A stretch of 64,000 bases of DNA, taken from NCBI GenBank assembly GCA_025024175.1, contig QCXZ01000041.1, forward strand, positions 6,319,786 through 6,383,785, in the 5' to 3' direction. Both the position numbers and the translations under genes were made by a program. Source of the DNA: Rhyzopertha dominica. Lineage: Eukaryota > Arthropoda > Insecta > Coleoptera > Bostrichidae. Under the pieces are notes generated by a model. The model searched no databases and was not told the origin of the DNA. It worked only from the letters and a program-made list of their open reading frames with translations. Shown in pieces: positions 33,753-45,419 of the stretch. Within the stretch, counting starts at the first letter, position 1; each line of letters opens with the position of its first letter.

Positions 33753-34005
33753 TGCGAATTTATGGTGCGGTGTGCTCTAAAACCTCGTAAACATAGCATA
33801 TATTTTGAGCCGTATATAACATTAATTNCTATGAACTATTGGCAGGTAAGGCACTGGACATGTTTATGACGATTTTAATAGTGTGTTGTACGGAATTATA
33901 GCTGACCGGACATGCGAAAGCGATGCAGCTAGGCAAAGGGGTGTCCAACATTTTCGAGCTTACAACACTGTGCGAACTGGCTACAAACTACGAGATATTA
34001 TACGA
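33753..34005 (+). CDS. candidate host-gene exon pair with a 56-bp intron
   Basis: Acceptor TTGTTTGCAG precedes 33753. A frame (CEFMVRCALK...) runs 31 codons to CAG at 33845, where GTAAGG gives a donor. The putative intron 33846-33901 is 56 bp, a usual insect size, and ends TTATAG. The next segment, 33902-34005, continues in the same phase (LTGHAKAMQLGKG...ELATNYEIL) to a consensus donor GTAAGT at 34006. The spliced frame is open for 65 codons. A second frame is also open in the downstream segment. An ATG at 33831 could instead start translation. The product is not recognised and one N lies in the first segment. Suggestive only. Confidence 0.3.
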
Positions 34006-34359
34006 GTAAGTGAAATATCTCCATTAAGCAAAAGATAAAATTGGTGGAGGTGCTAGGTAAGAACGACTTCATAGAGAACAAATAATTAAGCATGTTTGCC
34101 AATTCAGGTTGCATAAGTTTACACCAAGAGGAATGGCTACTTTGATAGAAAGCATTACAATATTATTCACACCTGCGACAATAAAAAGTTGTCGTTACAC
34201 GAGCACATATTGACATGAAGTTTGCGTAGAAGACACTTTCCAGCGAACAAAATTTAAATTGGTAGCTGTGGTAACAACTGTGATGTTTTATAAATAAGCT
34301 GTCAAAGTTTGTCATCCAAAAGTTCACAAAACGAGTTTAGGTCGGTTATTAAGTATACA

Positions 34360-34376
34360 GGGTGTTCCGCATTATG
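34360..34376 (+). repeat. solo TACAGGGTGTTCC transposon end
   Basis: TACAGGGTGTTCCGCAT matches the terminus seen at 4450. No partner end recognised. The following 300 bp are AT-rich without coding potential. Confidence 0.35.
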
Positions 34377-35063
34377 TGGGTAATCGCTCGGCATCTGAAA
34401 TTTGTTGCCAAAATAACACTATTTTACAATATAACTTTTTTTTTTAAATAACGCCTGCCTACTGATATATTGACTCCTAAACATGGGAAAAGGGATAGTT
34501 TTTTTAAAATATCTCTTACATCGGTTGATATAATTTCATAAAATTTGTATTCATTATTATTTGAAGTGGAAGCCATTAAAATGATGCCCACATTTTTTTA
34601 ATAAACGTTTGCGCGGGGGGGGGGTAAGGGTCCACGATACTAGGAAACTGAAAATGTAATACATAAATAACGGTGTACCTTGCTCACATTCAGCGATTGT
34701 ACTATAAATCGTTCTACGGGATATATTTTGATGTTGGAACAATTTCCACTTTGGACATTTGTCCAACTAAATTATGGATACTGACACTGTCAGTTTGTTG
34801 ACAGATCACTAAGGAACTTTTGTTTCCAAAGCACACTCGAAACTGCGTCTCACGTTTCGTGTGTCAACATCAAGAAATTTGTGCCAAAACTTATAGGACA
34901 TACGTTAGTAACCTGTAGATAAATAAAAAAATTGTTGGTATTTAATACTCCAATTATTTGGATACCATTGTATTCAAAAAATGAACCGAAAATATCCGTG
35001 TTAAATAAAGGTCAGCTGTGAGGGAATTGTTATAATCCAAAGCTTGGTGTTATGTGTTTACTG

Positions 35064-36013
35064 CAGTGGCGGCTCGTGACTGTATCGCAAGGTAGTGCCA
35101 AAAAATCGATATGTTACAAACGATTATAAAACTAAAGATATAAATTATAATATGGTAGTTTAAAATATCCATAAAACATGTACGTAACTCACCTATCATT
35201 TTCGTATCACACGTTTTCATCCAAAACAAGTTAGGTACCACTGCATTGTCAATGCGTCCGTCAATTATGTGTCTTAAGTTTCTATGTAGTTTTTATATTG
35301 CCTGATAGACAAAATCCATTCGGCGCTCTTTTATGCGTGCAAAATTGTCAATCACTCGCTTATTAAAATTGTCTTTATTATTTAGCTATTGTTTCTCAGC
35401 CGACAGCATTCCCAAAGCACTCAATGTTTACGTTGTTTTGATAGATGCTATGTCAAGTCAAATATGTCAAAATTAAACTGATTTTTCTGACACGTTTCCC
35501 GCTCGCTAACCTCAAAACCACATGTGCTGACTTCTCGACCTTTATAACTACTAAATTTAAATAAATAATGTTAAATTATACTCCTTTTTTATTATATTAT
35601 GTGTAGGATAATATTTTCTTATATACGATAACTCATGAGGGGTTGGTACGATGATTATGGTCAGGTCAGTTCGCAACGCTGCGCTGATCCGTGCCAATCG
35701 ACTCACTGGCACGAACGTGCTCTTAAACCTGCGTACTCCTTGCATCCTTTTGCTTCCCGCGGAGAACCAAAAACTGCTGCGATTCCGTGCCAATTCAGAG
35801 CTGGCACGAACGTGAAGTTGGATCTAGTGCCGGTGCTGAGCGCAAGCGGTAACCGTTTATGAGTGGATGCGTTCCGCAGTTCCGCCCGTGTTCCCACAAA
35901 TTCAACCACTTTGAGTTCCATTATAATTCAATTTTTGATTGTTAAAAAATATTTTTCTACAGTTTTGCTGGTAGTGCCATGGCACGTTGGCACTTATTGA
36001 CCAGCCGCCATTG
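35064..36013. mobile_element. non-autonomous hAT-type element, 950 bp
   Basis: The left end CAGTGGCGGCTCG (35064) and the right end AGCCGCCATTG (36003-36013) are inverted repeats with one mismatch over 11 bp. GTTTACTG occurs immediately outside each end (35056-35063 and 36014-36021), an 8-bp target duplication as made by hAT transposases. Inside, GGCACGAACGTG is repeated at 35708-35719 and 35803-35814, each preceded by CCGTGCCA, and GTGCCA/TGGCAC words recur near both ends, as expected of subterminal transposase-binding sites. No transposase frame is present; the open frames at 35557-35921 follow the repeats. It must have depended on a related autonomous element, which is not the hAT at 52.5 kb because the termini differ. 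Confidence 0.85.
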
Positions 36014-36299
36014 GTTTACTGCACCATATTATTGATGTAGTAATAAATTACGTTTTCTAGTGCTAAATAAACAAAAAGCTTATTATTGCTTGCTGACGAT
36101 GGGGTACCAAACACCACCAAGCACACCTGATACTCAGCAGTGGGTCACACAAAGGTATACAACGTGAAGCACATATCGTGATGTTACTACGGCGAGCTGC
36201 AATAATTTATGTTAGTCGCAATAAATTGCAGGGGTGGTTAGCGCGATATTATCAAATATAGCACACGACAATGAGAATATATAATGACGAAAGACTAGA

Positions 36300-36490
36300 G
36301 TTGATAAAAGGAGGGATTTAATCGCCGTGAACCGTGTCAGGTTAATTGCACTGAGCAATTAGTCACTCCGAATGCAAGGGGTGGGTGACGATACTCCATT
36401 TGTATGATGCGATGGTCGGGTGGAATTTGGAGCGCGGAAGGGGAAGGGATTCGCTGAGGCAATGCTGGGATGTTTATTTTTCAAAGTGTG
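36300..36490. promoter_or_regulatory. GC-richer island 13
   Basis: Contains the homeodomain-type inverted pair TTAATTGC (36342-36349) and GCAATTA (36355-36361) around a 5-base centre, plus GGGATTTAATC nearby, then a G-rich stretch. It lies about 160 bp upstream of a candidate first exon at 36651, so a promoter-proximal role is possible. Confidence 0.27.
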
Positions 36491-36650
36491 ATTTGAAAGG
36501 AATGCTGCCCTAGATTCACCGTGCTGTATTTCATTAATTCGGCATACGCAATATTTACGTAACGCGATATAGCTAGATACGAGGCTAGATAGTTATTTCT
36601 AGTAGGAAACGGCAAACTGAAAATACACGCAAACTTTGGTAAATCTCGCC

Positions 36651-36704
36651 ATGGGTTCTAAAGTTTACCCCTCTAGTTGTGCAACGGTAAGAAATACGAA
36701 GAAG
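36651..36704 (+). CDS. candidate short first coding exon
   Basis: ATG in a favourable context (CTCGCCATGG) opens an 18-codon frame (MGSKVYPSSCATVRNTKK) ending exactly at AAG before GTGAGT, a consensus donor at 36705. An alternative donor GTAAGA follows codon 12. The peptide is not recognised. No downstream exon could be paired with it. Support is signal-based only. Confidence 0.25.
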
Positions 36705-36709
36705 GTGAG

Positions 36710-37428
36710 TCTTTCTTTTTCCCAGTGGGCTTACCATTATGAAATTTGTATAATGTTCATAAAATTACCGCTTTCGTAATGCCAGAAATTTGAAATACCT
36801 ATCAGATCTCGTCGGTAATGACATTGTAGTGTTTAGCTGGTACATGTTTATTAATCACAAATATTTTTCAGTATTCTACGAATATTGTCCTAACTAATTT
36901 TCCCTATGTTGTTCTGTGCTTTTTTGAATTTTGTATTATTTTTTTTTATTTCTCAATTGTCAATAGGTATCGCTTAAACTATTGGTATAGATGAACTAAG
37001 AAATATTATCTAATTTGTAGTTCGAATGAAAGTGTTAATTTATGATTTTTACAAGGTTTTTAATTGTTGTCTTAAATTATTGTCGTTCAATAAGATACTT
37101 CAAAATAAAAACAATCATTTTTAACAACTTGTAGGGCGGACCAATGAATTGGACTAGTTCAACCCTACTATTAAAATAGCAAGTATGCCAGTTTGACAGT
37201 CAGACCACAATATAGGCATTTACTTCGTAGGGTAGCGACAAACAATAAAATTGGTCGCTAGAAGTTAATGAGCACGAGTGATTGTACTACCCGCAAAATG
37301 GCCGCTTAGTTATTTTGTTCGTGTCAATATGTAAACGTACTTGACAGTGAAATATGGGTTTCCTTTTTGTAAATGCAATAACCGTGATTTGAGGTTTTTG
37401 TTTTCCTAAAGGTACAAAACGGTATTAA
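36710..37428. other. AT-rich, no gene recognised
   Basis: AT-rich sequence without open frames or repeat boundaries that could be identified. Confidence 0.45.
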
Positions 37429-38520
37429 TTAATTTTTGCATGTTTTATTGTGGAAGAACAGATTTGATTGATTGAACCAACGACGGTAGGCATTTCTACC
37501 GCTCCCGAATATATCGCCGGGTCGGCTAAGTCTACGCTGGGTTAGAGAAATTTGGGGATTGGAAGGGTGGTTTTTAGGTTGTATCCAACTAGTAGATACT
37601 TTTTTTATTAGCTTCCGTGTTGGACAGTAGCTTAATTCGGCTACATTATTCTTGTTCTTATGCGCACGAGCTGCCGTCTGAGATTGTATAGGACCTGCTT
37701 GTCTATTGTTTTTTTTTGCATTTTGAGATTTTTGACCACTGTTCTTCAATTCTGTTGTCTCTCGATTTTCGCTTCCTTTGACAGCGTTGGCCAACAGTTG
37801 CACGATCTTTATTTCTACGCTTATCAAGTNTGTTCCGTTAGTTGTGGTAGTAGCGGCACTTNTAACTCCGTATCTCATGATGGGAAGATTAGCGATACGT
37901 ATATATTTTTTTAGATGCTCCATTCTGGCATGTGCTTCTCTACAAATGGTAGTATAGCTGTTATCACTCTATGCTCGGATTTTGTCCTCTTTTTGACTAT
38001 TTTTCTGTGGTTGAGTTTGCTTGTTATGTAGGTTTCCAGCTATTTTATTTTGTCTGTCAACCTTATATTTCGGATCCCTAGTTTGTACACGCCACCTGAT
38101 ATTAACGTTTTCTCGCTAAAGTGGTTTCTTATCATGACAGTAGCTTTTTTGTAGTTTTCTGATAGGTTATCTTCTACGTTGTTTAAAAAGTCCATCAAAT
38201 CTTTTCATTCTGTCATTATCACCAGTTCATCCGCATATGCCAGTATAAACGAAAGTTTTATTTTATATCCGCGTCAGTTATATTCTTTTTGTTGTGCGAT
38301 ACTTTTTTGAATGATGTCATCTAGGACAATTGTATTTAAACCTATATTTTTTTTTTGTTTTACCTAGGTTTTTTGGCCATACCACTGCATCGTTGTATCT
38401 GTATCTTTCTAGTACAGGTTGGTGATTTATCGTATCGAATACTTTCCTTAAGTCTATAGATATGAGGAATATCTTTTACTTTCTCTCTATTTTTTTTCTG
38501 GTATGCGCCTTACTGTGAAC
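37429..38520 (-). pseudogene. LINE reverse transcriptase and C-terminal relic
   Basis: Reading the minus strand from the right, IDLRKVFDTINHQPVLERY (about 38465-38400) is palm motif A of a non-LTR reverse transcriptase. ILAYADELVIMTE (about 38254-38216) is motif C, with YADD changed to YADE. LETYITSKLNHRK (about 38045-38005) is a thumb block matching YLDIYITSPLSRR in the 12.8 kb relic. The open frame 37923-37429 continues (LPIMRYGV, normally P-L-YG-E-W) into an unrecognised C-terminal tail of 164 codons. Frameshifts break the first half. The two relics belong to the same or sister families but lie on opposite strands. Confidence 0.7.
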
Positions 38521-38838
38521 ATATGATCGTCCACTGATCTGTTTTTGACAAAGGTGCTTAATATTGTGGCACTGTTGGGATGTACTTTTATGGTTCTGAG
38601 AGTGGAAAATGTGCATAGTATTTATATCCCGCACTTAAGAGCGTTATTCTTCGATAGTCGTCTGGGTTTTGGGGGCTTGCTATTTTCTAGGAATGGGTAT
38701 TTTTACCATGGTACTCCAATCCTTGGGAATTTCATTTAGTAGTCAAGCTGTTGTTATTATTTTATGTATTTCTTGTTTTATTATTTCCTGTTCATATTAG
38801 TTCAAATTTTCATGCATTGCCAATTCGTTTCTATTGGG

Positions 38839-40125
38839 GTTGGGGAATAAGTCCGTTCGGTTTTTTTCAAAGAGCTTTATTTAAATGATTTGTTTGTTGT
38901 TTGGCAAAGTGTTTGCATTCAATAGAAAGTGCTTTTTCTGCTCTACAAAACTGTGTTATTTGTTTTTTCGTATAATTTCATTTTTTTCTATTTTTCGGGC
39001 TTAGAAATGGAATACCCAGGAGGCAAAAATCAGCATTTTCGACACCTACTTTTCTTCGCATTTCATCGCGGTCAAAAAGCAGCTGAAGCCGCTCGTGACA
39101 TATGCAACGTGTATGGAGAAGGTGTCATAGGCGAGCGCGCAGCACAAAAATGATTTGCGAAGTTCAAAAACGGCGATTTTGACCTCGACGACACGCCTCG
39201 CAGCGGACGACCTGCAGAATTCGATGAGGAGCATCTCAAGGCGCTTTTGAAGGAGGATGGTCGACAAACAAGTCGTGAATTGGCCGAAAAAATGAACTGC
39301 GATCATAAGACGATCCTCAATCATCTTCATTCAATGGGATTTGCCGAAAAACTCGGAGCCTGGGTGCCTCACGAGCTTAGCGAAATCAACAAAGAAAATC
39401 GTCTTCAAATCGCTGCTCAACACCTCGCCCGCCATCGAGGAACACGTGGTCATAAACAGCGCTTTTTGTACCGAATCGTCACGGGGGATGAGAAATGGTG
39501 CCTGTACGTCAATATGAAGCAACGAAAGGAGTGGGTAGCCCCAGGAAACACGCCGAAGCCTAGAGTCAAGCAGGATCTCCACCCAAAAAAGGCCATGATC
39601 TGCGTTTGGTGGGACTGGGAAGGCGTGGTGCACTGGGAAATGCTTGAAAGGAACGCTACGGTCAACAAGGAGCTCTACATTGCCCAACTGCACCGCGTAA
39701 ATGAAGCAATTCAACTGAAAAGACCCAATCGACAAGGCCAAGTTATCCTGCTTCACGATAACGCCAGGCCCCATGTGGCGCAAGTTGTCAAAACTGCCCT
39801 GCAAGAGCTTGAGTGGGAGGTTCTTCAGCATCCACCGTACTCTCCGGATCTTGCGCCAACGGATTACCACCTTTTCCGCTCCATGTCAAACCAAATGAGA
39901 GGTGTTACCTTCGATGGCGAAGAGGACCTCAAAATCTGGCTCAACGACTTCTTCGACACTAAACCGGGCGATTTTTGTCGAAACGGTATCAACAAATTGA
40001 TCGAGAGGTGGGAGGAGGTCGTAAACAGTAATGGCGAATATATCATTGATTAATGTATTGTTATAATTATTGTTTTTTGTTTAAATAAAGCTCTTTGAAA
40101 AAACCGAACGGACTTATTCCCCAAC
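38839..40125 (+). mobile_element. near-intact mariner element
   Basis: Terminal inverted repeats of about 45 bp start GTTGGGGAATAAGTCCGTTC (38839 on) and match the right end (CCGAACGGACTTATTCCCCAAC, to 40125) almost perfectly, differing by one T in a T run. The length of about 1.29 kb is standard for mariner. TA follows the right end at 40126-40127. On the left, six extra bases TTGGGG lie between a TA (38832-38833) and the repeat, so the exact left boundary is unclear. The high repeat identity points to recent insertion. Confidence 0.92.
39007..40053 (+). pseudogene. mariner transposase, one premature stop
   Basis: A 348-codon reading from ATG 39007 to TAA at 40051-40053, the normal length for mariner transposase, which excises and reinserts the element at TA sites. 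Codon 49 is TGA (39151-39153), between AAQK and FAKF, where a tryptophan is conserved (KWFAKF), so a single TGG to TGA change. Everything else is in frame: helix-turn-helix region (about residues 1-110), WVPHEL (119-124), first catalytic aspartate in VTGDEKW (161), second in LLHDNARPHVA (251), third in YSPDLAPTDYHLF (286), which gives the DD34D spacing of mariner. An internal start after the stop would lose the DNA-binding domain. Confidence 0.93.
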
Positions 40126-40139
40126 TATTACTATTAGTT

Positions 40140-40560
40140 TTCTAAACAACACGACTGTAAATCATCGCTCTGCCTTCGAATAAAGCCGTAGTTCCACGTT
40201 TGAATGCGGATCCAGATCATGGCTGTACGCCTAATCTGTCGAACAGGAGATGTGTGGCGAACTGGGCTGTCACGTTCCGTCATCAGACCGCTAGTCCGGC
40301 ATAATTCCACACAGAAATTTATGTCAATACGTTTCAGCAGGAGGCGAGTTTGAATGGGCAAGTTTGTGGGACAGATGTGATTAGCTCAAAGTGGACAAAG
40401 GGATTCTGATTCGTTTGCTCTGGATGATTGTGCGATCTCAACGTTTGCAGAGCAAACAGCAAACTGTACCTGGCAGGTTCGGAATGCAAAGGTTTGCGCG
40501 CGCCATGAACCCTTTAATGTATAATTGAAGGTTTTATGCAGAGGTATCCCATTTGTGGGA
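40140..40560. promoter_or_regulatory. GC-richer island 14
   Basis: A block of raised GC immediately right of the mariner. The frame 40134-40361 (minus) is unrecognised. The mariner probably inserted at its edge. Regulatory role inferred. Confidence 0.2.
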
Positions 40561-43500
40561 ATGATGTGAAAGGCAATGTTTAATTCTGTTCATATTGATT
40601 TAAAGTTCGATTACAAGATTATTTTGACTATGTTTTATTTAGTCGGAAATGAACCGAGAGTTCAGACGAGTTATGGTTTGTTTATAAGAAAGAAACCTCT
40701 GGGCGAGACCCTTTTCGGAGCAGCGCGACATTAGTATTAGTTGAGTGCTGGGATGTGCGGGATGATTAATTCTTAGCGATGATTGTTGCCTTCGTTTTGT
40801 GGCTGGGCCTGAGTTTGATGGCATGAGTGTATGGGTATTGAATGATTGTGGAAGTGAAGTGAACCAGGGGCAAATTACCTTTCTTATATGCTAATTGAAT
40901 TTTGAGAGTAACCTGTGAGTACCTAGATTATGTTACATATGAGCTCATATGATAGGTTAATAACTGGCGATTGATGTTCCGTCAGCAACGAGGGATTGTC
41001 TGGCGATTACACTAGAAATCTGTCGATTGCTGTACCGACTGAAACGTCTGAGTGATTTACCCTCAAGAACGTTGACTTCCGGGTTGTGTCCTGGAAGTGA
41101 CCCTGTGATGGTCAGAAACTCACAAACATGCATGCGCTCGCTTGTCGATGCGGCTGCTTAGTAGAATAGGTGGTAGTTGTGGAAAACTATTGTTTTTGTT
41201 TAATAATGTAGGAAATTAGGCCAAAGGTGGAAATAAGAAGACTAGCCTGGGGGCATCGTTGCCCCCCGGTGAGTTATCTAAATTTGATTGTGCAATTCAG
41301 TACAGTAAAAGATTATTCTGTTTGTTTCCGGTGGTTACTGAGTGAACGTATACTCCATTTAGTCCATAATAAGCCACTGATTGATTAATTTCTGGATGTC
41401 ATGAACGAGGTGGAGGGAGTGTATTGGAATTCTTTGTTTTGGTATGTTATTTACTGGTATTCTTGTGCAAATACGTCCCATGTTTATTTTATTAACAGCA
41501 GTTAATTATTTATTAATCAACGAACATTTATTTACCCCTTACAGATGGATACTCAGGAAGCTTATTTATCAAAGCAGTGTGATAGTAGAACCTTATACTC
41601 GATATCTAGACGATTTTGTTAAAAGTCACATGTATATCAAATTAACGCTGGCGGGATACATCAGCATGTTATATTTTTACGTATAAATACAAACAAGTTG
41701 AACCACGTTGAAGAAGCAGACACGGTAGAGGATAGACATACAATTCACATAAAGTTATTGTTACAGGTAGGTACGAGAGAACTCCGAGAAAGAAAGGAGG
41801 CAAGGCACGACCAAATTGCATAAGAATCTACACAATGAAGGGAAACAGAACGCAAAAAAGGTTTGGTGACCATACGGCATGGAACACATCAGAAGAAGCA
41901 GGTATCCGAAAGTTCGACGGGGGTATTATTGTACCACTACACTAGACTACAAAAATATTCGAAAACTCCAATGAACACAAAACAGCGCGCGATAGGCACA
42001 AAAATACAGTACCTGGAGAATGTAAAGTTACAACGAGAAAAGACAAAATCAAGATATGATATAATTAGAGAAGCTGTACCAATGTGGTACACAGTAGAAG
42101 GAAATAAATTGATAATCTGAGATTTATTTTGCGAGAATGAACGAACAAACCACCGAAGCAAGGCTGGTAGGAAGAAACAAACATAGGAAATTCAAAAAAG
42201 TCAACAATGTCTAGCTAACAAGGTTAATTAATAAATCTTGAAGTAACCAGGTATGCCATCTTCAAATTTCTGTATTTTATTCATATTGCGACGTTCGAGG
42301 GGGTAGGTTCTTAAGTGGACGAGAAACAGATGCGCTTCAGTTTCAGTGTGTTCCTTCAACTGTTCACAGGTTAGTACTGTTTTAATTTTTATTGTTTGTG
42401 TTCCCTTTTCAATCACATTATGTAATTAGTTTTAAACAAGCACCATTGTCATTAAATAATTCAGTTGTTTAACTGAAACAGTTCTGTTAATTAATTAATT
42501 AGGATAAATGCTGTATTTGGAGTCAACGGTGCTTTTGTAGTCCGTTTTTTTTAACTATTTATGTCATTTTCTTAACTGTGTTCTCGCATTCTTTGATTAA
42601 CTGTACCCACGCAGCAATAGTTATACGTGATGCTTGAAAGTAGGATGTTAGAGCCTTGATGCATGAACTAATATTTTCTCCCGTGCTGGGCAAACATCTG
42701 GTAAAAGAAAAACCAAGATTTTTGCACCAAACCATTCAACTATATAGTTGAGTTGCCTCCCGCATGGGACCTCAGTATCTGCTGACCATAGTCGGCTATG
42801 CTAACAAAAATCTCTTCAGTTTTGAATCTTGAGAGTGAAAGTGATATCGAACACAGATCTAGAATTGGCAGTTCATTCATTGTTTTAAATAAGAATTGTT
42901 AGCAGCATTGCTACAATTTGTTAACCCTCCAAATTTGATCTTGTTTAGTAATAAATTAGTTGTTTTGAGATTGTTTGGTATTATTTATGATTACATCAAA
43001 TCTCCCTATTTACGTGAGTAACCAATGCATCGTAGGTACGTTTAATTAAAATAACACAACGTAGGTAAGTACTGGACGATCACATTTCAATCGAAATCTC
43101 TACGAAGCTGGGTATGTTACATTACAATATGTAGAAAGAGAAAGGAGCGAGAACACCTCCTTTATTGGCTACCAACTATTAATCCCTAAGAGCTGCATAA
43201 ATGTACTCCACTAAAACAATTATACTAATCTATCTATAAATACCTGAACATACATACAGGAATCATACATGCTGACTTAGTTTTTAGGAAAGGAGATACT
43301 GAACAACTAAAAGAAGAAATTTTTGCGGGTTATATCATCACATATTAGATAATATTCTTGGGGGTGTACGACCTCGGTTACCAGACAAGATGTCACGTTC
43401 TACCTTCAAAATTACGCGTCTAATCAGGCTAATTGAGTTATGTAGTTTCTGTATTCTCAAAGCGCAACTGAGAGAATCGTTTCTTACTTTTATCATGTCT

Positions 43501-43590
43501 TTGCAGGGGAAAGCTAACTAAGATTGCAGAATTTTTCGAAAAAGCTGCCAGCTGGACAAAGAAACGAATGTTTTGCTATAAGTACAAATG
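40561..43590. other. no gene recognised
   Basis: AT-rich with moderate-GC patches near 40640-41280. The frame at 41863-42120 (85 codons, plus) is lysine-rich and might be part of an old retroelement, but no motif supports it. A TAG-GTAAGT donor-like site at 43059-43067 has no exon to support it. Confidence 0.35.
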
Positions 43591-43599
43591 TATGCAGAT

Positions 43600-44150
43600 T
43601 TCTATCACCTAATTTTTTAGGCGAAGCAAACAAAAAAGCAATGAAGTATGTTTAATGTCAAAAGCATGGAGACTCCGTATAATAATAATAAATGTCACAC
43701 ACAGTAGGCATTTGTTTTTTTTTGCCAAATCAGTCACCCAGCCATTTTCCAATATTTTCATGAACTTGCTTAACAAGTACATATCCCGTCGATGAAAACA
43801 AATGCTAAACAGATGAAGCAAAGTCTGGTAAACAAGCCCCATGAAGCAGTGCTTCCTAGCTAGGCAACTGTACCTTTTTTGGTCGATTTTGCAACAATGT
43901 GATTTGGCATTGTCAAGGAAAATCATTTTATGTTACCTGCTTTGGAACACATTAGGGCTGTTGTCGGTAGCGCTCATTATTAGCAGCTTCACCTGGTTTT
44001 AAAAGATTATATTATATTAGACCACTCTGGTCCTCAAAACAAAAAACACAGAGCCATTTGGCATTGTGGCTGATTTAGCTGGTTTACCTGGGTCGACGTA
44101 TAAATTTGGCATTAGAGATTCTCTAAATGTATTGCTAGATAAATGATTTT
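43600..44150 (-). pseudogene. mariner transposase relic
   Basis: The minus strand at about 44105-44060 reads YVDPGKPAKSATMPNGSV, the W-(D/A)PG-P---KPN-HG segment of mariner transposases. After a deleted or shifted stretch the open frame from 43926 begins MIFLDNAKSHCCKI, the block around the second catalytic aspartate (normally HDNARPH). The following segment is too diverged to recover the third aspartate. No terminal repeats found. This family differs from the 38.8 kb element. Confidence 0.6.
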
Positions 44151-44159
44151 CCTTTGTAC

Positions 44160-45410
44160 CTAGCGAGCAGCATTTTTACGGTTTACGGTCTTTCAGTGAG
44201 GTCAGGATGCGCCCAATTTCCCACCCTCTAGATGTTACCCTTGGTTTTTAAACAACAGATTTTAGTCACACATTTAATCGTTCTATACTTGCAATTCAGC
44301 ATCTTTAACTTGTTTCAATGGTTTTCCACGTTCTTCGTTTCTCACACCAACATATTGTACGTCTTCAGATACTAACAAGAATTCATACTTGCCACCATTC
44401 GTAATTTAAAGACATAAATAATACGCTTTTGTGTGACACTTATATTATTGTGAATTAGATATTGGTGTTTGATGTCAAAACTAACATTCCTAGACCAGAG
44501 TGCTCCACCATTTCGAAGTGAAAATGAAATGAATATTTGAGTTGACACAAGTCGTTAAATCGGACGATGTACCTGTTTTTACGCCCATCATTTATATTAT
44601 GTAGTGTGTCATAAATAATTGTTAGGCCCGAATATATTTATTATATTATCGAATCAAATTATGATATAGTCCGACCTAGCACACTCAGTATATATAGATA
44701 CTTTCAATTCATAGAAGAAAGAGGAACGAAAGTTGCAAAAGTTTAATGTTTTCAGAAGGGAGGATCTCCCTTCTACAGGTTATGTTTGTAAATATTCCGG
44801 TCTTCTCGCAATTAAATTTTCCGCCTTTTGGAGTGAAAATGGCGACCATTGCGATACTATATTTAGGGACTTTGGTCAAAACAGCAAAATAGCGCCAATG
44901 CCAATGACTTGGTCTGACATAGGTATAGACATGGTATTAATAAAAATCACCAAAAGTCAGACTGCTATTGAAGAACATATAGAATCATAAAAAACAGTGA
45001 TTCCTTATTAATAATTAATAATCTTAAAGTGAAAAAGGTTATGTCTTCCGCAGATATGTGTTGAAGAGCTCAAGTTTGCAAAATACGTGATCGCAAATGC
45101 ATAAAATTATAAGGTATGGAAAAATATCAATCAAAACGATGTAAAGAGAATTTATGTACATGTGTGGAGTAAAGTACGTAAGGTTGGTACAGAGTGTACA
45201 TGAAAATGGAACACCAAACCTACTGGACATATAGGTATGATCCAGGAATATACATATATAGGTACAACACGATGGTGATTATAACCTATACATTCTGATG
45301 AAGTAACAAACTTTTGTCAGGTCAAATCGTGTATTATGAAGATTTTAATATCGCGTGTCAAATAAAATTTAATTTATTTCTTCAAAGTAACTCCAGTACA
45401 TGGAACTAAA
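44160..45410. other. AT-rich, no gene recognised
   Basis: The frame 44733-44990 (85 codons, plus) is open but unrecognised. Part of 44160-44450 may be the upstream, N-terminal part of the mariner relic. Confidence 0.35.
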
Positions 45411-45419
45411 AGACTATTC

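Noticed and set aside
34613..34626. Run of ten Gs as a G-quadruplex or structural signal
   Set aside because: A single homopolymer run, not four tracts; possibly a sequencing or assembly length error.
39331..39870. 179-codon minus-strand open frame
   Set aside because: It is the antisense shadow of the mariner transposase on the plus strand.
41760..42240. LINE ORF fragment
   Set aside because: Lysine- and arginine-rich frames with stops but no endonuclease or reverse transcriptase motif.
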